From Lentimicrobiaceae bacterium (GTDB taxonomy: Bacteria > Bacteroidota > Bacteroidia > Bacteroidales > F082), in assembly GCA_015061335.1 (NCBI GenBank), contig SUWT01000024.1, positions 1 through 33,803 of the forward strand: a DNA stretch of 33,803 nt, read 5' to 3'. Made by a program: the position numbers and the translations under genes. Each line of letters starts with the position of its first letter. The stretch's first letter is position 1. Shown here piece by piece: positions 25,859 to 33,803 of the stretch. The notes under the pieces were generated by a model that saw nothing but the letters and a program-made list of their open reading frames with translations, was not told where the DNA came from and ran no database searches.

Positions 25859-26716
25859 ATGAATAAAAAGATATTTTTCCTTATTTCGATTTTGTTCTTT
25901 GTTGTTGATCTATCGGGACAAATCATGCATAAGCCTAGAAGTTCGAATAGGTATAATGATGAGTCTATCGTAGGAATAAAATTTGGATCTGTATTTTCTG
26001 GAATGAGATACAGCATAGCTGAATTTCAAGAAGTGGATCAAAAGTTGTTGAGTAATTCATCTTTTGGTTTTTTTATTGATTATCATTTTAATGAAGTCGT
26101 TTCAATAGCACCTGAGTTGATGCTTCAGCCCAAGGGCGTGTATCATAATAGTTACGTCTTTCGTAATAAGTATGATGCGAGTTATAAACTTAGCATGTAT
26201 TTCGTGGGATTCAGGCTTCCTATTGTCTTTAAGATGAATGTGGCTAGAAATTTTCAGCCGTATTGCTTTGTGGCTCCGGAACTTTCGTATTGTATCATTG
26301 GTGATTTGGATTATGTGTTAACACCAAGAAATAATTCCCAACAAGGAGGCAGTAATGATGTTATAGGTGGAAATGACAATGTAGTGCGTTCTTCATCCAC
26401 ATCAATTAAAAAATATGATATACACAAAAAGATTACTAATGCCGATATCAATGAAAAGACTGCAGGAGTTATTTTAGGTTTAGGAGCCAGATACAGAATC
26501 AATACTGGACGTACATATATTATTGCTAAGTTTGATGTAGGGTATAATATAGGTTTGATGGATACATACGGTTCTGCCGTGAATACTGTAAATAAGGAGA
26601 TGGGAGAACGTTATCACAGAGCTTTGGAATGTCTTTTTAGTTTAGGAATACCGTTGAATTTCTTTAATGACCGACCATGTGTGAACTTTGAATCTGTTTT
26701 TGATATCTGGTATTGA
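25859..26716 (+). CDS. Outer-membrane beta-barrel protein (PorT/OMP_b-brl_2-like) of cassette copy 2
   Basis: I choose the ATG at 25859 (285 aa), which gives the signal peptide MNKKIFFLISILFFVVDLSG; a TTG at 25841 would add six charged residues. Strand motifs match the copy 1 barrel: VGIKFGSVFSG, FGFFIDYHF, VSIAPELMLQPKGVYH, RNKYDASYKLSMYFVGFRLP, FQPYCFVAPELSYC, VILGLGARYRIN, GLMDTYG and ECLFSLGIPL. It is about 29 residues longer, mainly because of a Gly/Ser/Asn-rich insertion in one loop (about 26320-26460). It begins 25 bp after lipoprotein 2 and converges on adhesin 2, from which it is separated by a hairpin. Role unknown. Confidence 0.75.
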   Translation: MNKKIFFLISILFFVVDLSGQIMHKPRSSNRYNDESIVGIKFGSVFSGMRYSIAEFQEVDQKLLSNSSFGFFIDYHFNEVVSIAPELMLQPKGVYHNSYVFRNKYDASYKLSMYFVGFRLPIVFKMNVARNFQPYCFVAPELSYCIIGDLDYVLTPRNNSQQGGSNDVIGGNDNVVRSSSTSIKKYDIHKKITNADINEKTAGVILGLGARYRINTGRTYIIAKFDVGYNIGLMDTYGSAVNTVNKEMGERYHRALECLFSLGIPLNFFNDRPCVNFESVFDIWY

Positions 26717-26744
26717 TGATTAAGTTAATTTGATATGATAAATA

Positions 26745-26780
26745 AAATGAGGCTGCCTGATTTATTAGACAGCCTCATTT
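26745..26780. terminator. Bidirectional hairpin terminator between beta-barrel 2 and adhesin 2
   Basis: AAATGAGGCTG (26745-26755) and CAGCCTCATTT (26770-26780) form a perfect 11-bp stem with a 14-nt loop. Read on the minus strand it follows the adhesin 2 stop codon by 2 bases and is followed by TTATTTATC, so it suits adhesin 2 best. It can also serve the + strand gene. Confidence 0.75.
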
Positions 26781-26782
26781 CT

Positions 26783-29700
26783 TTATTCTACCACCAATCG
26801 TTTGCTGCAGCTTCGTCCGTCCTTCATGATGATTCTCACTATATATAGTCCTCGGCTCATATTATTTGTATTGATTGTAGTGGCTTTTTCGGTGATGATA
26901 TTATTCTTATAGACCTGAACTCCGATGAAATTATAGAATTCTATAGCATAAATATTTTCACCTTCTATGATGACATTATCGTATGTAGGGTTAGGATACA
27001 TTAAAATATCATTTGTTGAATTCTCTTCACCTAATCCTATACCTTCTTCTTGAGTAGTAAAAGGCTCACCATATACGAATTCTGGTTCAAAAACCTGTCC
27101 TTCAATTTCGCATACTGAAGCGACTCTCCAATAATATGTGGTAGAGTTGAACAGACGGTCTAATGTGATATTTTTAGCTGTGGTGTTGATTTCTTCATAG
27201 ATGAAGAAGTTCTCATCTGTAGAATATTGAACTATACATCTTTCTGCGGCAGTTTGCCAGTTTACATGAGCCCAATTGCCACTGACAGCGTCAACATTAA
27301 GATATGTCGGATCATCGCAAGGTCTGTGGCCAGGAGTGTAAATAAGCATCCATCTTCTTTCTGTGCTGCATAAAGAAGAAACCCAACATTCAATATAGGC
27401 GGAGCCTTCACTCATGACGTTAATGGTGATTGAGTTAGTGTTACTTTGTTCGAATGTCCATTCGCTGCCTTCTATCATTTGTATTGACCAGTCGTATATA
27501 GCTTCAACATTATTAAATGCAACAATATCTTCATCGGTACCTCCGCCTGTAACATTCTCAATGCTAAATTTGTATAAGTCGTGTCCCATTCCAAAATGAT
27601 AGACAATCTCAGCATTGAGTCCGTTGCCGATCTCTGGTACTATAAATTTATTGAGCAATGTGATGTCATAACGCACTTTCATCTTATCTCCGTTTTCAGG
27701 GTTAAAGGTATGTTCGCCTAATCCGGTGTAATGTCCAGGGAAGTAGAAGTCCCATCCATCCTCATCAAAGAGCCAATATCTTCCATCTACGTATGAAGCA
27801 CCATCATCACAGATAGTATCGTTTATGAGGTATTCATTACCGATGATTCTTACAGTATCCTGTGTAGAATCCTGACATTCACCATTAATTTTACTTGTAA
27901 CAGTAAGTGTGAAGATATGTGGTACTATAAGAGGATATTTTGTTTGTGTTATGGCGGCATTAGGATTTACTAATAAATCAGCAGGTTCCCATTGGAATAC
28001 ATAATCTGTAGTGTCAGTGTCGGCACCCGCACTTCCTGATAATATTGCCACATTTCCGTATGGAATACCATTTGCGATACTATCATTCTCAACAATATTG
28101 AGAAGTTCAATACTTGCCTCTGGTGATCTGAATACTGTTACCGTGATGGAATGTTCATTCTCGCAGAATGTATCATCCTGACCATAAGAAGCATCTAATG
28201 TCACAATATAATTAACTAGATTTGTAAATGAATACGTCAGTGTGTCATTATCAGATGTATAGATAGGTACCTCATCTTCTAATGATATTGTCCAGTTGTA
28301 TGATGTTCCTTCAAGATTTTCAGGAGCGTAGAAATCTATAGGAGTGTTTGAACAAACGCCTAAATCGTCAGAGAAGAACACATCAGGTGTATATAATACA
28401 TCTACGTCAATGGAATGTGTACTAGAGCAGTTTCCTAATGTTGCTGTGAGGATTACCGTATGAATTCCAACATCGTTGAAGACAAATGACAATGAGTCTA
28501 GGTTAGGATCTTCAATAATCAGAGGCTCTCCGTCAATGCCTATGACAGACCATTGATATGTAGTACCTTCGCTATTTTGCGGAGCATAAAATATTGTTTC
28601 ATAGTCTGCACATATGCTGGTGTCGGTGTCAGAGAATACTGCATCAGGAGTTTCGTTGACATAAACCATGATTGAATAAGTGTCAGAACAGCTGTTTTCA
28701 CCTTCACCAAATGATGCTGTCAATGATAGGGTATATTCACCAATTTGGTAGATACTATATGCGAATTCAGAATTTGTAATACTATCGAGTACAACGCCTG
28801 CAGTGTCGATTACATGCCATACGTATGATGTTCCTTCTGGGTTTTCTGGAGCTGAGAAATAGAATTCTTCGCCAGCACAAGCAAAATAATTCTCAGGATA
28901 GAATAACACATCTGGAGCGGAAATGATATCTATTATTACAGAATGTGTACTTTCACAACCATTGACACCATCACTGATAGCAGCTGTGAGAGTTATTGTA
29001 TAATCACCTTCCTCTTCGAAAAGATGAGTCAAAGTCATTGCAGTAGGATCTTCTATATCAATGCTTGTTCCATCTTCATCTGTGATAGTCCATAGGTATG
29101 AAGTGCATGCCACATTCTCCGGAACATTGAATGTTATTTCTGAGCCTACACAATATGAAATGATACTGTCGTTTGCAAAAACCGCATCGGGACTTCTGTA
29201 AATAACAACAGATAATTCATTTGTGTTTACTGTAGTGATGCCATCACTAACTTCACAATAGAAGTTAAAGATCTGTGCAGTGTCGTAAATAATGGAGTCG
29301 TATGTGAAGATAGGATTGTAGATAGTATCAGAATCTAATCCTTCTGATGGATGCCATCTGTATGTGTAGTTACCGGTACCTTCATTGGCTTCAACATAAA
29401 GTTGTGCACTTTGATTTTCACATATAAGAGTGTCATTTGAATATGCAAATGCCGATACTGGTTTGCCGTTTATGATGAAGTTTATTGTGTCATAACTTAT
29501 ACATTCACCTAAACGGTTATTGACTGAAAGTACGAAGGTGGTACTATCACCTAAAGGTACTGTCAGCGTGTTGTATGAAGTGGAATCTATTACCAGTTCT
29601 CCTGGTGACCAGTTAAATATGAAGTTATTTGTGTTGGCATCGCCTACGTTTGCTTGTAAAATGCCTTGTTCTCCATAATTTATAGTGACATAATCATTAC

Positions 29701-32700
29701 CTGCGTCAGCTACTAAGTGGTCGTATATAACAATCATGACACTGTCATGTACAGTCGTGATTCCATCACTGATAGCACATACGAAATTGATAGTGTCAGC
29801 GATATTGATGATTTCATAAGGAGTGAAAGTCGGATTTGCAATATCAGCTGCATCTAATCCCTCAGAAGGAGTCCATTGATAAGTGTAATTTCCCGTACCT
29901 TCAAAAGCTTCAGCAAATAATTGTGCATTGTTGTTTTCACATATTATACTATCAGATGTATGTACGGAAGCATATAATTCTTCACCATTGACGGTAATAT
30001 TTAGCGAATCATAACTAACACAATCTCCATAAATGTTTTCTATGCTGAGTATGAAAGTGCTATTATCTACAAGTGGTAATGATTGCGTCGAATAGGAAGC
30101 CGAGTCGGTTACTAAATCGCTAGGCATCCATCTGAAAATGAAGTTGTCAGGATTTGTGTTTCCGTCTATTACCGCATCTAGATTTATAATGCCACCATAG
30201 TTTATGCTTGTACTATCGACATGGATGTCAGCTGCTAGATAGTCATAAATATTAATTGTTATAGTATCTTGAACCGTGGTGAATCCATCATTTACATAAC
30301 ATATAAATGAGATACTGTCTATCGCATTATATACATTATTAGGTGTGAATATCGGGTTTGCGATAGTGTCACTATTGAGCCCCTCCGATGGTATCCATAA
30401 ATAAGAAATATTACCAATGCCATTTATGGCTTCAGCGAAGAGTTGGGTTGTCTCATTCTCGCAAATTGTTGTATCAGATGCATATAGATACGCCTCCAAT
30501 TCACCACCTTCAATCACAACATTGACAGTATCACTACTTATGCATCCACCTAACTTGTTGCTTACGGTGAGTGTGAAGGTAGTGACTTCTTCGGTGAGTA
30601 TTGTAGTTTGTGTTGAATAGGCAGTGGAATCTTGAACTAATTCACCAGGTGACCAATTGAAGATGAAATTGTTAGGATCGGTATCTTCTAAGATGGCTTC
30701 AAGATTAGCTAATTCGCCGTAATTTATAGCAATAGTATCTGTTCCTATTTCTGCATCAAGATAATCTAACACTACTACAGATACGCTGTCTTGATAGAAG
30801 GTTATACTATCAGAAACCGTACATACAAATTGAATAGTATCCGCAATGTCTGATATGTTTAATGGGGTGAAAATCGGATTTACACTAGTAGGATCATCAA
30901 GACCTTCATCAGGAGTCCATAGATATGTAAAGTTACCAGTACCTCCATCTGCTATTACAGATAACTGAGTATTTTCATTTTCACATATTAAATCATCAGA
31001 TACTGAAACCATTGCAAACAAATCACCTCCTATTACATGTATCATGACGGTATCGGAACTTGTACATTCACCATAATATTTGTTGGCAATATTGACGGTA
31101 AATAACTTGGTTTGTGTTAGAGCAGTAGTATTTGTCATAGCTGAATTAGGTTCTTCAATGAACTCTGCAGGTTCCCAACGGAAGATATAGTCCGTAGTGT
31201 CGGTGCCGCTGCCAGCAGAAGCCATGAGCGTTGCTGTTTCGCCGTAGTTGACGGAATATGAGGCGGAGAAAGCTTCGGCTTGAGGGGTGTTGAACACGAA
31301 TAATGAAATGCTGTCCTGTACCCTTGAGAACTCATCGGATACCGTCAGATGGACTCTGAAGCTTTCCGAGGCGTCGATGATGTCAGGAGCGATGAATGTA
31401 GGGCTCTGAGAGTAAGGGTCATCCAACAGCTCTGCAGGCTGCCATTGATATGAGAAGTTGCCTGTACCTCCGTTCACCTCGGCGAACAGCAGTGTCTGGC
31501 TGTTGTCACATAGTGAAGTGTCGGCTGCGGACAAGGATGTGAATATTTCAGCGCCCTTGATGCTGACGACAATTGTATCCTGACTTAAGCAACCTCCGTT
31601 GATGTTTGAGACGGTCAGCACGAAAGCCGTAGTGTCGGCAAGAGGGTGAGTCGATGTCTGATAATTATCTGGATCCAATACCATTTCTGCAGGTTCCCAT
31701 CGGAAGCTGAAGCTGTCCGGATTTTCATCATTGATGACAGCCTGCAGCTCGGCGGAGGTGTTATATACAACGGTCTGATCCTCACCTGCATCGGCATCTA
31801 AGAAGTTATATACATTGACAGAGACAGTTCTTTCCAAGAATGTGATATTATCTGTTATATAGCAGGTATATATGAATTCCTGTACGGAAGAGTTCACGTC
31901 ATAAGGAGTGAAAACAGGATTATCGCTATAAGGGTCATCGAGTCCCGTTCCTGGTTCCCATCTGTAAGAATAGTTTCCTGTACCGTTCTGAGCCACGGCG
32001 AAGAGCCTTGTCGTTTCGTTCTCGCATATCAGGGAATCGCTGGCATACAGATAAGCCGTCATCTCACCTCCGATGACGTTGATGGCGAGGGTGTCTGAGC
32101 TTTGGCAATCCTGGAAGTATCTGTTGGTTACGTATAGATCGAAAGTCTGGTTCTGTGTCATGTTGAAGGTATGAGTGAAAGCCGCATCCGGATTTGCCAC
32201 CATTTCAGCAGGTTCCCAACGGAAGATATAGTCCGTAGTGTCTGTTCCGCTTCCCGCAGAAGCCATGAGCGTTGCTGTTTCGCCGTAGTTGACGTCATAT
32301 GAGTTGGAGAAGGCTTCGGCCTTAGGGGTGTTGAACACGAATAGTGAAATGCTGTCCTGTACGCTTGAGAACTCATCGGATACCGTCAGATGGACTCTGA
32401 AGCTTTCCGAAGCGTCGATGATGTCAGGAGCGATGAATGTAGGGCTCTGAGAGTAAGGGTCATCCAACAACTCTGCAGGCTGCCAGGAATATGTGAAGTT
32501 ACCCGTACCACCGTTCACCTCGGCGAACAGCTGAGTCGAGCTGTTGTCGCACAAGGAAGTGTCGGCTGCGGACAAGGATGTGAATATGTCAGCGCCTTTG
32601 ATGCTGACGACAATAGTATCCTGACTTATGCAACCTCCATTTATGTTAGATACCGTCAGCACGAATTGCGTAGTGTCGGTAAGAGGCAGAGTTGTTGTCT

Positions 32701-33803
32701 GATAATTATCAGGGTTCAAGACCATATCGGCAGGTTCCCATCGGAAGCTGAAGCTGTCTGGATCTTCATCATTGAGGACAGCCTGCAGCTCGGCGGAAGT
32801 GTTATATACTACGGTCTGATCTTCACCAGCATCGGCAACCATGAAGTCGAGCACCTGTATAGAGAGAGACTTCTCGACGAAAGTCAGGCTGTCGGAGATG
32901 TAGCAGGTATATACGAAGTTTTGTACAGAAGAATTCACCTCATAAGGAGTGAAAACAGGACTATCGCTATAAGGGTCATCGAGTCCTGTTTCAGGTTCCC
33001 ATCTGTAAGAATAGTTTCCTGTACCATTTTGAGTTATTGCGAAGAGCTGTGTCGTTTCGTTTTCACAAATCAGGGAGTCGCTAGCATACAGATAGGCTGT
33101 CATCTCACCACCGATGACGTTGATGCCGATGGTGTCGGAGCTTTGGCAATCCTGAAAGTATCTGTTAGTGACGTAAAGAGTGAATGTCAGATTCTGTGTC
33201 ATATTCAGAGAGTGAGTCAAAGCCGCATCCGGATTTGCCACCATTTCAGCAGGTTCCCAACGGAAGATATAGTCCGTAGTGTCGGTGCCGCTTCCCGCAG
33301 AAGCCATGAGCGTTGCTGTTTCGCCGTAGTTGACGGAATATGAGGCGGAGAAAGCTTCGGCTTGAGGGGACTGATACACTGTTATACTTGCTGTCTCAGA
33401 TATTGCTTCACATCCTTCATTAGTGATAACAGTAAGATTTATTGAGTAGGTTGCTGGATTATCAAAACTATAAGTTAATGAAGCGTCATTTTCCTCTATG
33501 ATAACTCCATCGATAAACCATAAATAACTTTCCGCATTTTGATTTACAGCAGTGAAAGTTACTTCTGTATCAGTACAAACTGTTTCAGGAGAAGTAAATC
33601 CTGCATTTGGAAGTGGATTTATTGTTATTGTTTTAACATTTTCAGCAGAACATCCGTTATTTGAAACCGATAATTTTACTTCGTAATCGCGAGCTTCTGT
33701 AAATGTGTAGTTTAAGCTTGTATTGTTACCAACTTCTTGATTATCAACAAACCAAGTGTAAGTCTCATGATCCTGATTTTCAGCTGTGAAAGTGACCTCA
33801 GTG
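26783..33803 (-). CDS. Giant T9SS-secreted Ig/PKD-repeat adhesin of cassette copy 2, partial (N-terminus beyond right edge)
   Basis: About 2340 codons are present and the frame stays open to the window edge, so the GTG at 33379 is not the true start. Reading from the missing N-terminus: two PKD-like domains (for example ESYLWFIDGVIIEEN), eight two-domain units of about 174 residues with landmarks FRWEPAE, CQSSDT, LICENETTQL, GTGNYSYRWEP, LDDP and NPVFTP, four PKD-like repeats of about 88 residues (APENPEGTSYVW type), one half unit, and a C-terminal module of about 345 residues. That module contains a fibronectin-III-like domain and a type A sorting domain (DILMYPNPTYDNVIIEG...SRGLYIVRIIM). 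It is probably secreted by T9SS and displayed as a long surface fibre. The repeat pair at 31280-33361 is higher in GC than the rest. Confidence 0.88.
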   Translation of the reverse strand, partial: TEVTFTAENQDHETYTWFVDNQEVGNNTSLNYTFTEARDYEVKLSVSNNGCSAENVKTITINPLPNAGFTSPETVCTDTEVTFTAVNQNAESYLWFIDGVIIEENDASLTYSFDNPATYSINLTVITNEGCEAISETASITVYQSPQAEAFSASYSVNYGETATLMASAGSGTDTTDYIFRWEPAEMVANPDAALTHSLNMTQNLTFTLYVTNRYFQDCQSSDTIGINVIGGEMTAYLYASDSLICENETTQLFAITQNGTGNYSYRWEPETGLDDPYSDSPVFTPYEVNSSVQNFVYTCYISDSLTFVEKSLSIQVLDFMVADAGEDQTVVYNTSAELQAVLNDEDPDSFSFRWEPADMVLNPDNYQTTTLPLTDTTQFVLTVSNINGGCISQDTIVVSIKGADIFTSLSAADTSLCDNSSTQLFAEVNGGTGNFTYSWQPAELLDDPYSQSPTFIAPDIIDASESFRVHLTVSDEFSSVQDSISLFVFNTPKAEAFSNSYDVNYGETATLMASAGSGTDTTDYIFRWEPAEMVANPDAAFTHTFNMTQNQTFDLYVTNRYFQDCQSSDTLAINVIGGEMTAYLYASDSLICENETTRLFAVAQNGTGNYSYRWEPGTGLDDPYSDNPVFTPYDVNSSVQEFIYTCYITDNITFLERTVSVNVYNFLDADAGEDQTVVYNTSAELQAVINDENPDSFSFRWEPAEMVLDPDNYQTSTHPLADTTAFVLTVSNINGGCLSQDTIVVSIKGAEIFTSLSAADTSLCDNSQTLLFAEVNGGTGNFSYQWQPAELLDDPYSQSPTFIAPDIIDASESFRVHLTVSDEFSRVQDSISLFVFNTPQAEAFSASYSVNYGETATLMASAGSGTDTTDYIFRWEPAEFIEEPNSAMTNTTALTQTKLFTVNIANKYYGECTSSDTVMIHVIGGDLFAMVSVSDDLICENENTQLSVIADGGTGNFTYLWTPDEGLDDPTSVNPIFTPLNISDIADTIQFVCTVSDSITFYQDSVSVVVLDYLDAEIGTDTIAINYGELANLEAILEDTDPNNFIFNWSPGELVQDSTAYSTQTTILTEEVTTFTLTVSNKLGGCISSDTVNVVIEGGELEAYLYASDTTICENETTQLFAEAINGIGNISYLWIPSEGLNSDTIANPIFTPNNVYNAIDSISFICYVNDGFTTVQDTITINIYDYLAADIHVDSTSINYGGIINLDAVIDGNTNPDNFIFRWMPSDLVTDSASYSTQSLPLVDNSTFILSIENIYGDCVSYDSLNITVNGEELYASVHTSDSIICENNNAQLFAEAFEGTGNYTYQWTPSEGLDAADIANPTFTPYEIINIADTINFVCAISDGITTVHDSVMIVIYDHLVADAGNDYVTINYGEQGILQANVGDANTNNFIFNWSPGELVIDSTSYNTLTVPLGDSTTFVLSVNNRLGECISYDTINFIINGKPVSAFAYSNDTLICENQSAQLYVEANEGTGNYTYRWHPSEGLDSDTIYNPIFTYDSIIYDTAQIFNFYCEVSDGITTVNTNELSVVIYRSPDAVFANDSIISYCVGSEITFNVPENVACTSYLWTITDEDGTSIDIEDPTAMTLTHLFEEEGDYTITLTAAISDGVNGCESTHSVIIDIISAPDVLFYPENYFACAGEEFYFSAPENPEGTSYVWHVIDTAGVVLDSITNSEFAYSIYQIGEYTLSLTASFGEGENSCSDTYSIMVYVNETPDAVFSDTDTSICADYETIFYAPQNSEGTTYQWSVIGIDGEPLIIEDPNLDSLSFVFNDVGIHTVILTATLGNCSSTHSIDVDVLYTPDVFFSDDLGVCSNTPIDFYAPENLEGTSYNWTISLEDEVPIYTSDNDTLTYSFTNLVNYIVTLDASYGQDDTFCENEHSITVTVFRSPEASIELLNIVENDSIANGIPYGNVAILSGSAGADTDTTDYVFQWEPADLLVNPNAAITQTKYPLIVPHIFTLTVTSKINGECQDSTQDTVRIIGNEYLINDTICDDGASYVDGRYWLFDEDGWDFYFPGHYTGLGEHTFNPENGDKMKVRYDITLLNKFIVPEIGNGLNAEIVYHFGMGHDLYKFSIENVTGGGTDEDIVAFNNVEAIYDWSIQMIEGSEWTFEQSNTNSITINVMSEGSAYIECWVSSLCSTERRWMLIYTPGHRPCDDPTYLNVDAVSGNWAHVNWQTAAERCIVQYSTDENFFIYEEINTTAKNITLDRLFNSTTYYWRVASVCEIEGQVFEPEFVYGEPFTTQEEGIGLGEENSTNDILMYPNPTYDNVIIEGENIYAIEFYNFIGVQVYKNNIITEKATTINTNNMSRGLYIVRIIMKDGRSCSKRLVVE
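31280..33361 (-). repeat. Higher-order tandem repeat, 2 x 1041 bp, inside adhesin 2
   Basis: Two copies of exactly 1041 bp (347 codons) run 33361-32321 and 32320-31280. A third copy begins at 31279 and stays close for about 120 bp before diverging. The marker CGGAAGATATAGTCCGTAGT occurs at 31179, 32220 and 33261. Each copy encodes two different 174-residue units. DNA and protein similarity between copies is high but not complete. Hand-counted 60-bp samples are 52-53% GC here, against 27-37% in samples elsewhere in the gene. Confidence 0.9.

Noticed and set aside
32390..33343. 317-codon open frame on the + strand opposite adhesin 2
   Set aside because: It is antisense to a well-supported repeat protein; the openness follows from repeated codons in the GC-rich block, and the translation shows no domain, signal peptide or sensible start context.
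26783..33379. Adhesin 2 starting at the GTG at 33379
   Set aside because: The same frame stays open to the window edge and encodes further PKD-like domains, so the gene begins outside the window.

Overview
This window looks like chromosome from an AT-rich member of the Bacteroidota, most likely order Bacteroidales. Three proteins end in type IX secretion (T9SS) type A sorting domains with a YPNP motif. Several start sites are preceded by the Bacteroidota promoter -7 element TAnnTTTG, and the housekeeping gene order is typical of the phylum. I would not name a genus. There are no tRNA, rRNA, IS or CRISPR features, and no T9SS machinery genes.

Layout. Positions 1-10.7 kb are mostly housekeeping: the N-terminal part of a thioredoxin-like lipoprotein (-), a biotin-protein ligase (+), SRPBCC protein and pyrE (-), Nudix-coaD-redox-dead thioredoxin-fold protein (+), secA (+), then an AI-2E-family permease and ddl (-). 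This part is rich in small repeats. Three different heptanucleotide families lie around or inside the biotin ligase gene, a 15-unit array lies after it, and a 45-bp tandem repeat ending in a long hairpin lies between secA and the permease. From 10.8 to 17.5 kb one long + strand gene string runs PASTA membrane protein, T9SS-exported protein, rluD, hldD, lipoprotein, outer-membrane beta-barrel. From 17.5 to 22.3 kb the minus strand carries M23 peptidase, MerR regulator and a 1133-residue T9SS adhesin. Then come alaS (+), a second lipoprotein and beta-barrel (+), and a convergent giant repeat adhesin (-) that runs out of the right edge.

The most interesting structure is a three-gene cassette present twice in the same orientation: lipoprotein, then beta-barrel, then a convergent T9SS adhesin. 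The copies are 16002-20922 and 25090-33803, separated by MerR/M23/alaS. All three components are paralogous between copies. The adhesins share a C-terminal module of about 325 residues and the same approx. 174-residue Ig/PKD-like repeat, which is single in adhesin 1 and eight-fold in adhesin 2. Part of the adhesin 2 array is a 1041-bp higher-order repeat with much higher GC than its surroundings. I infer a paralogous surface-display or adhesion system that diversifies by repeat expansion. I recognise no named system, and function cannot be settled from sequence alone.
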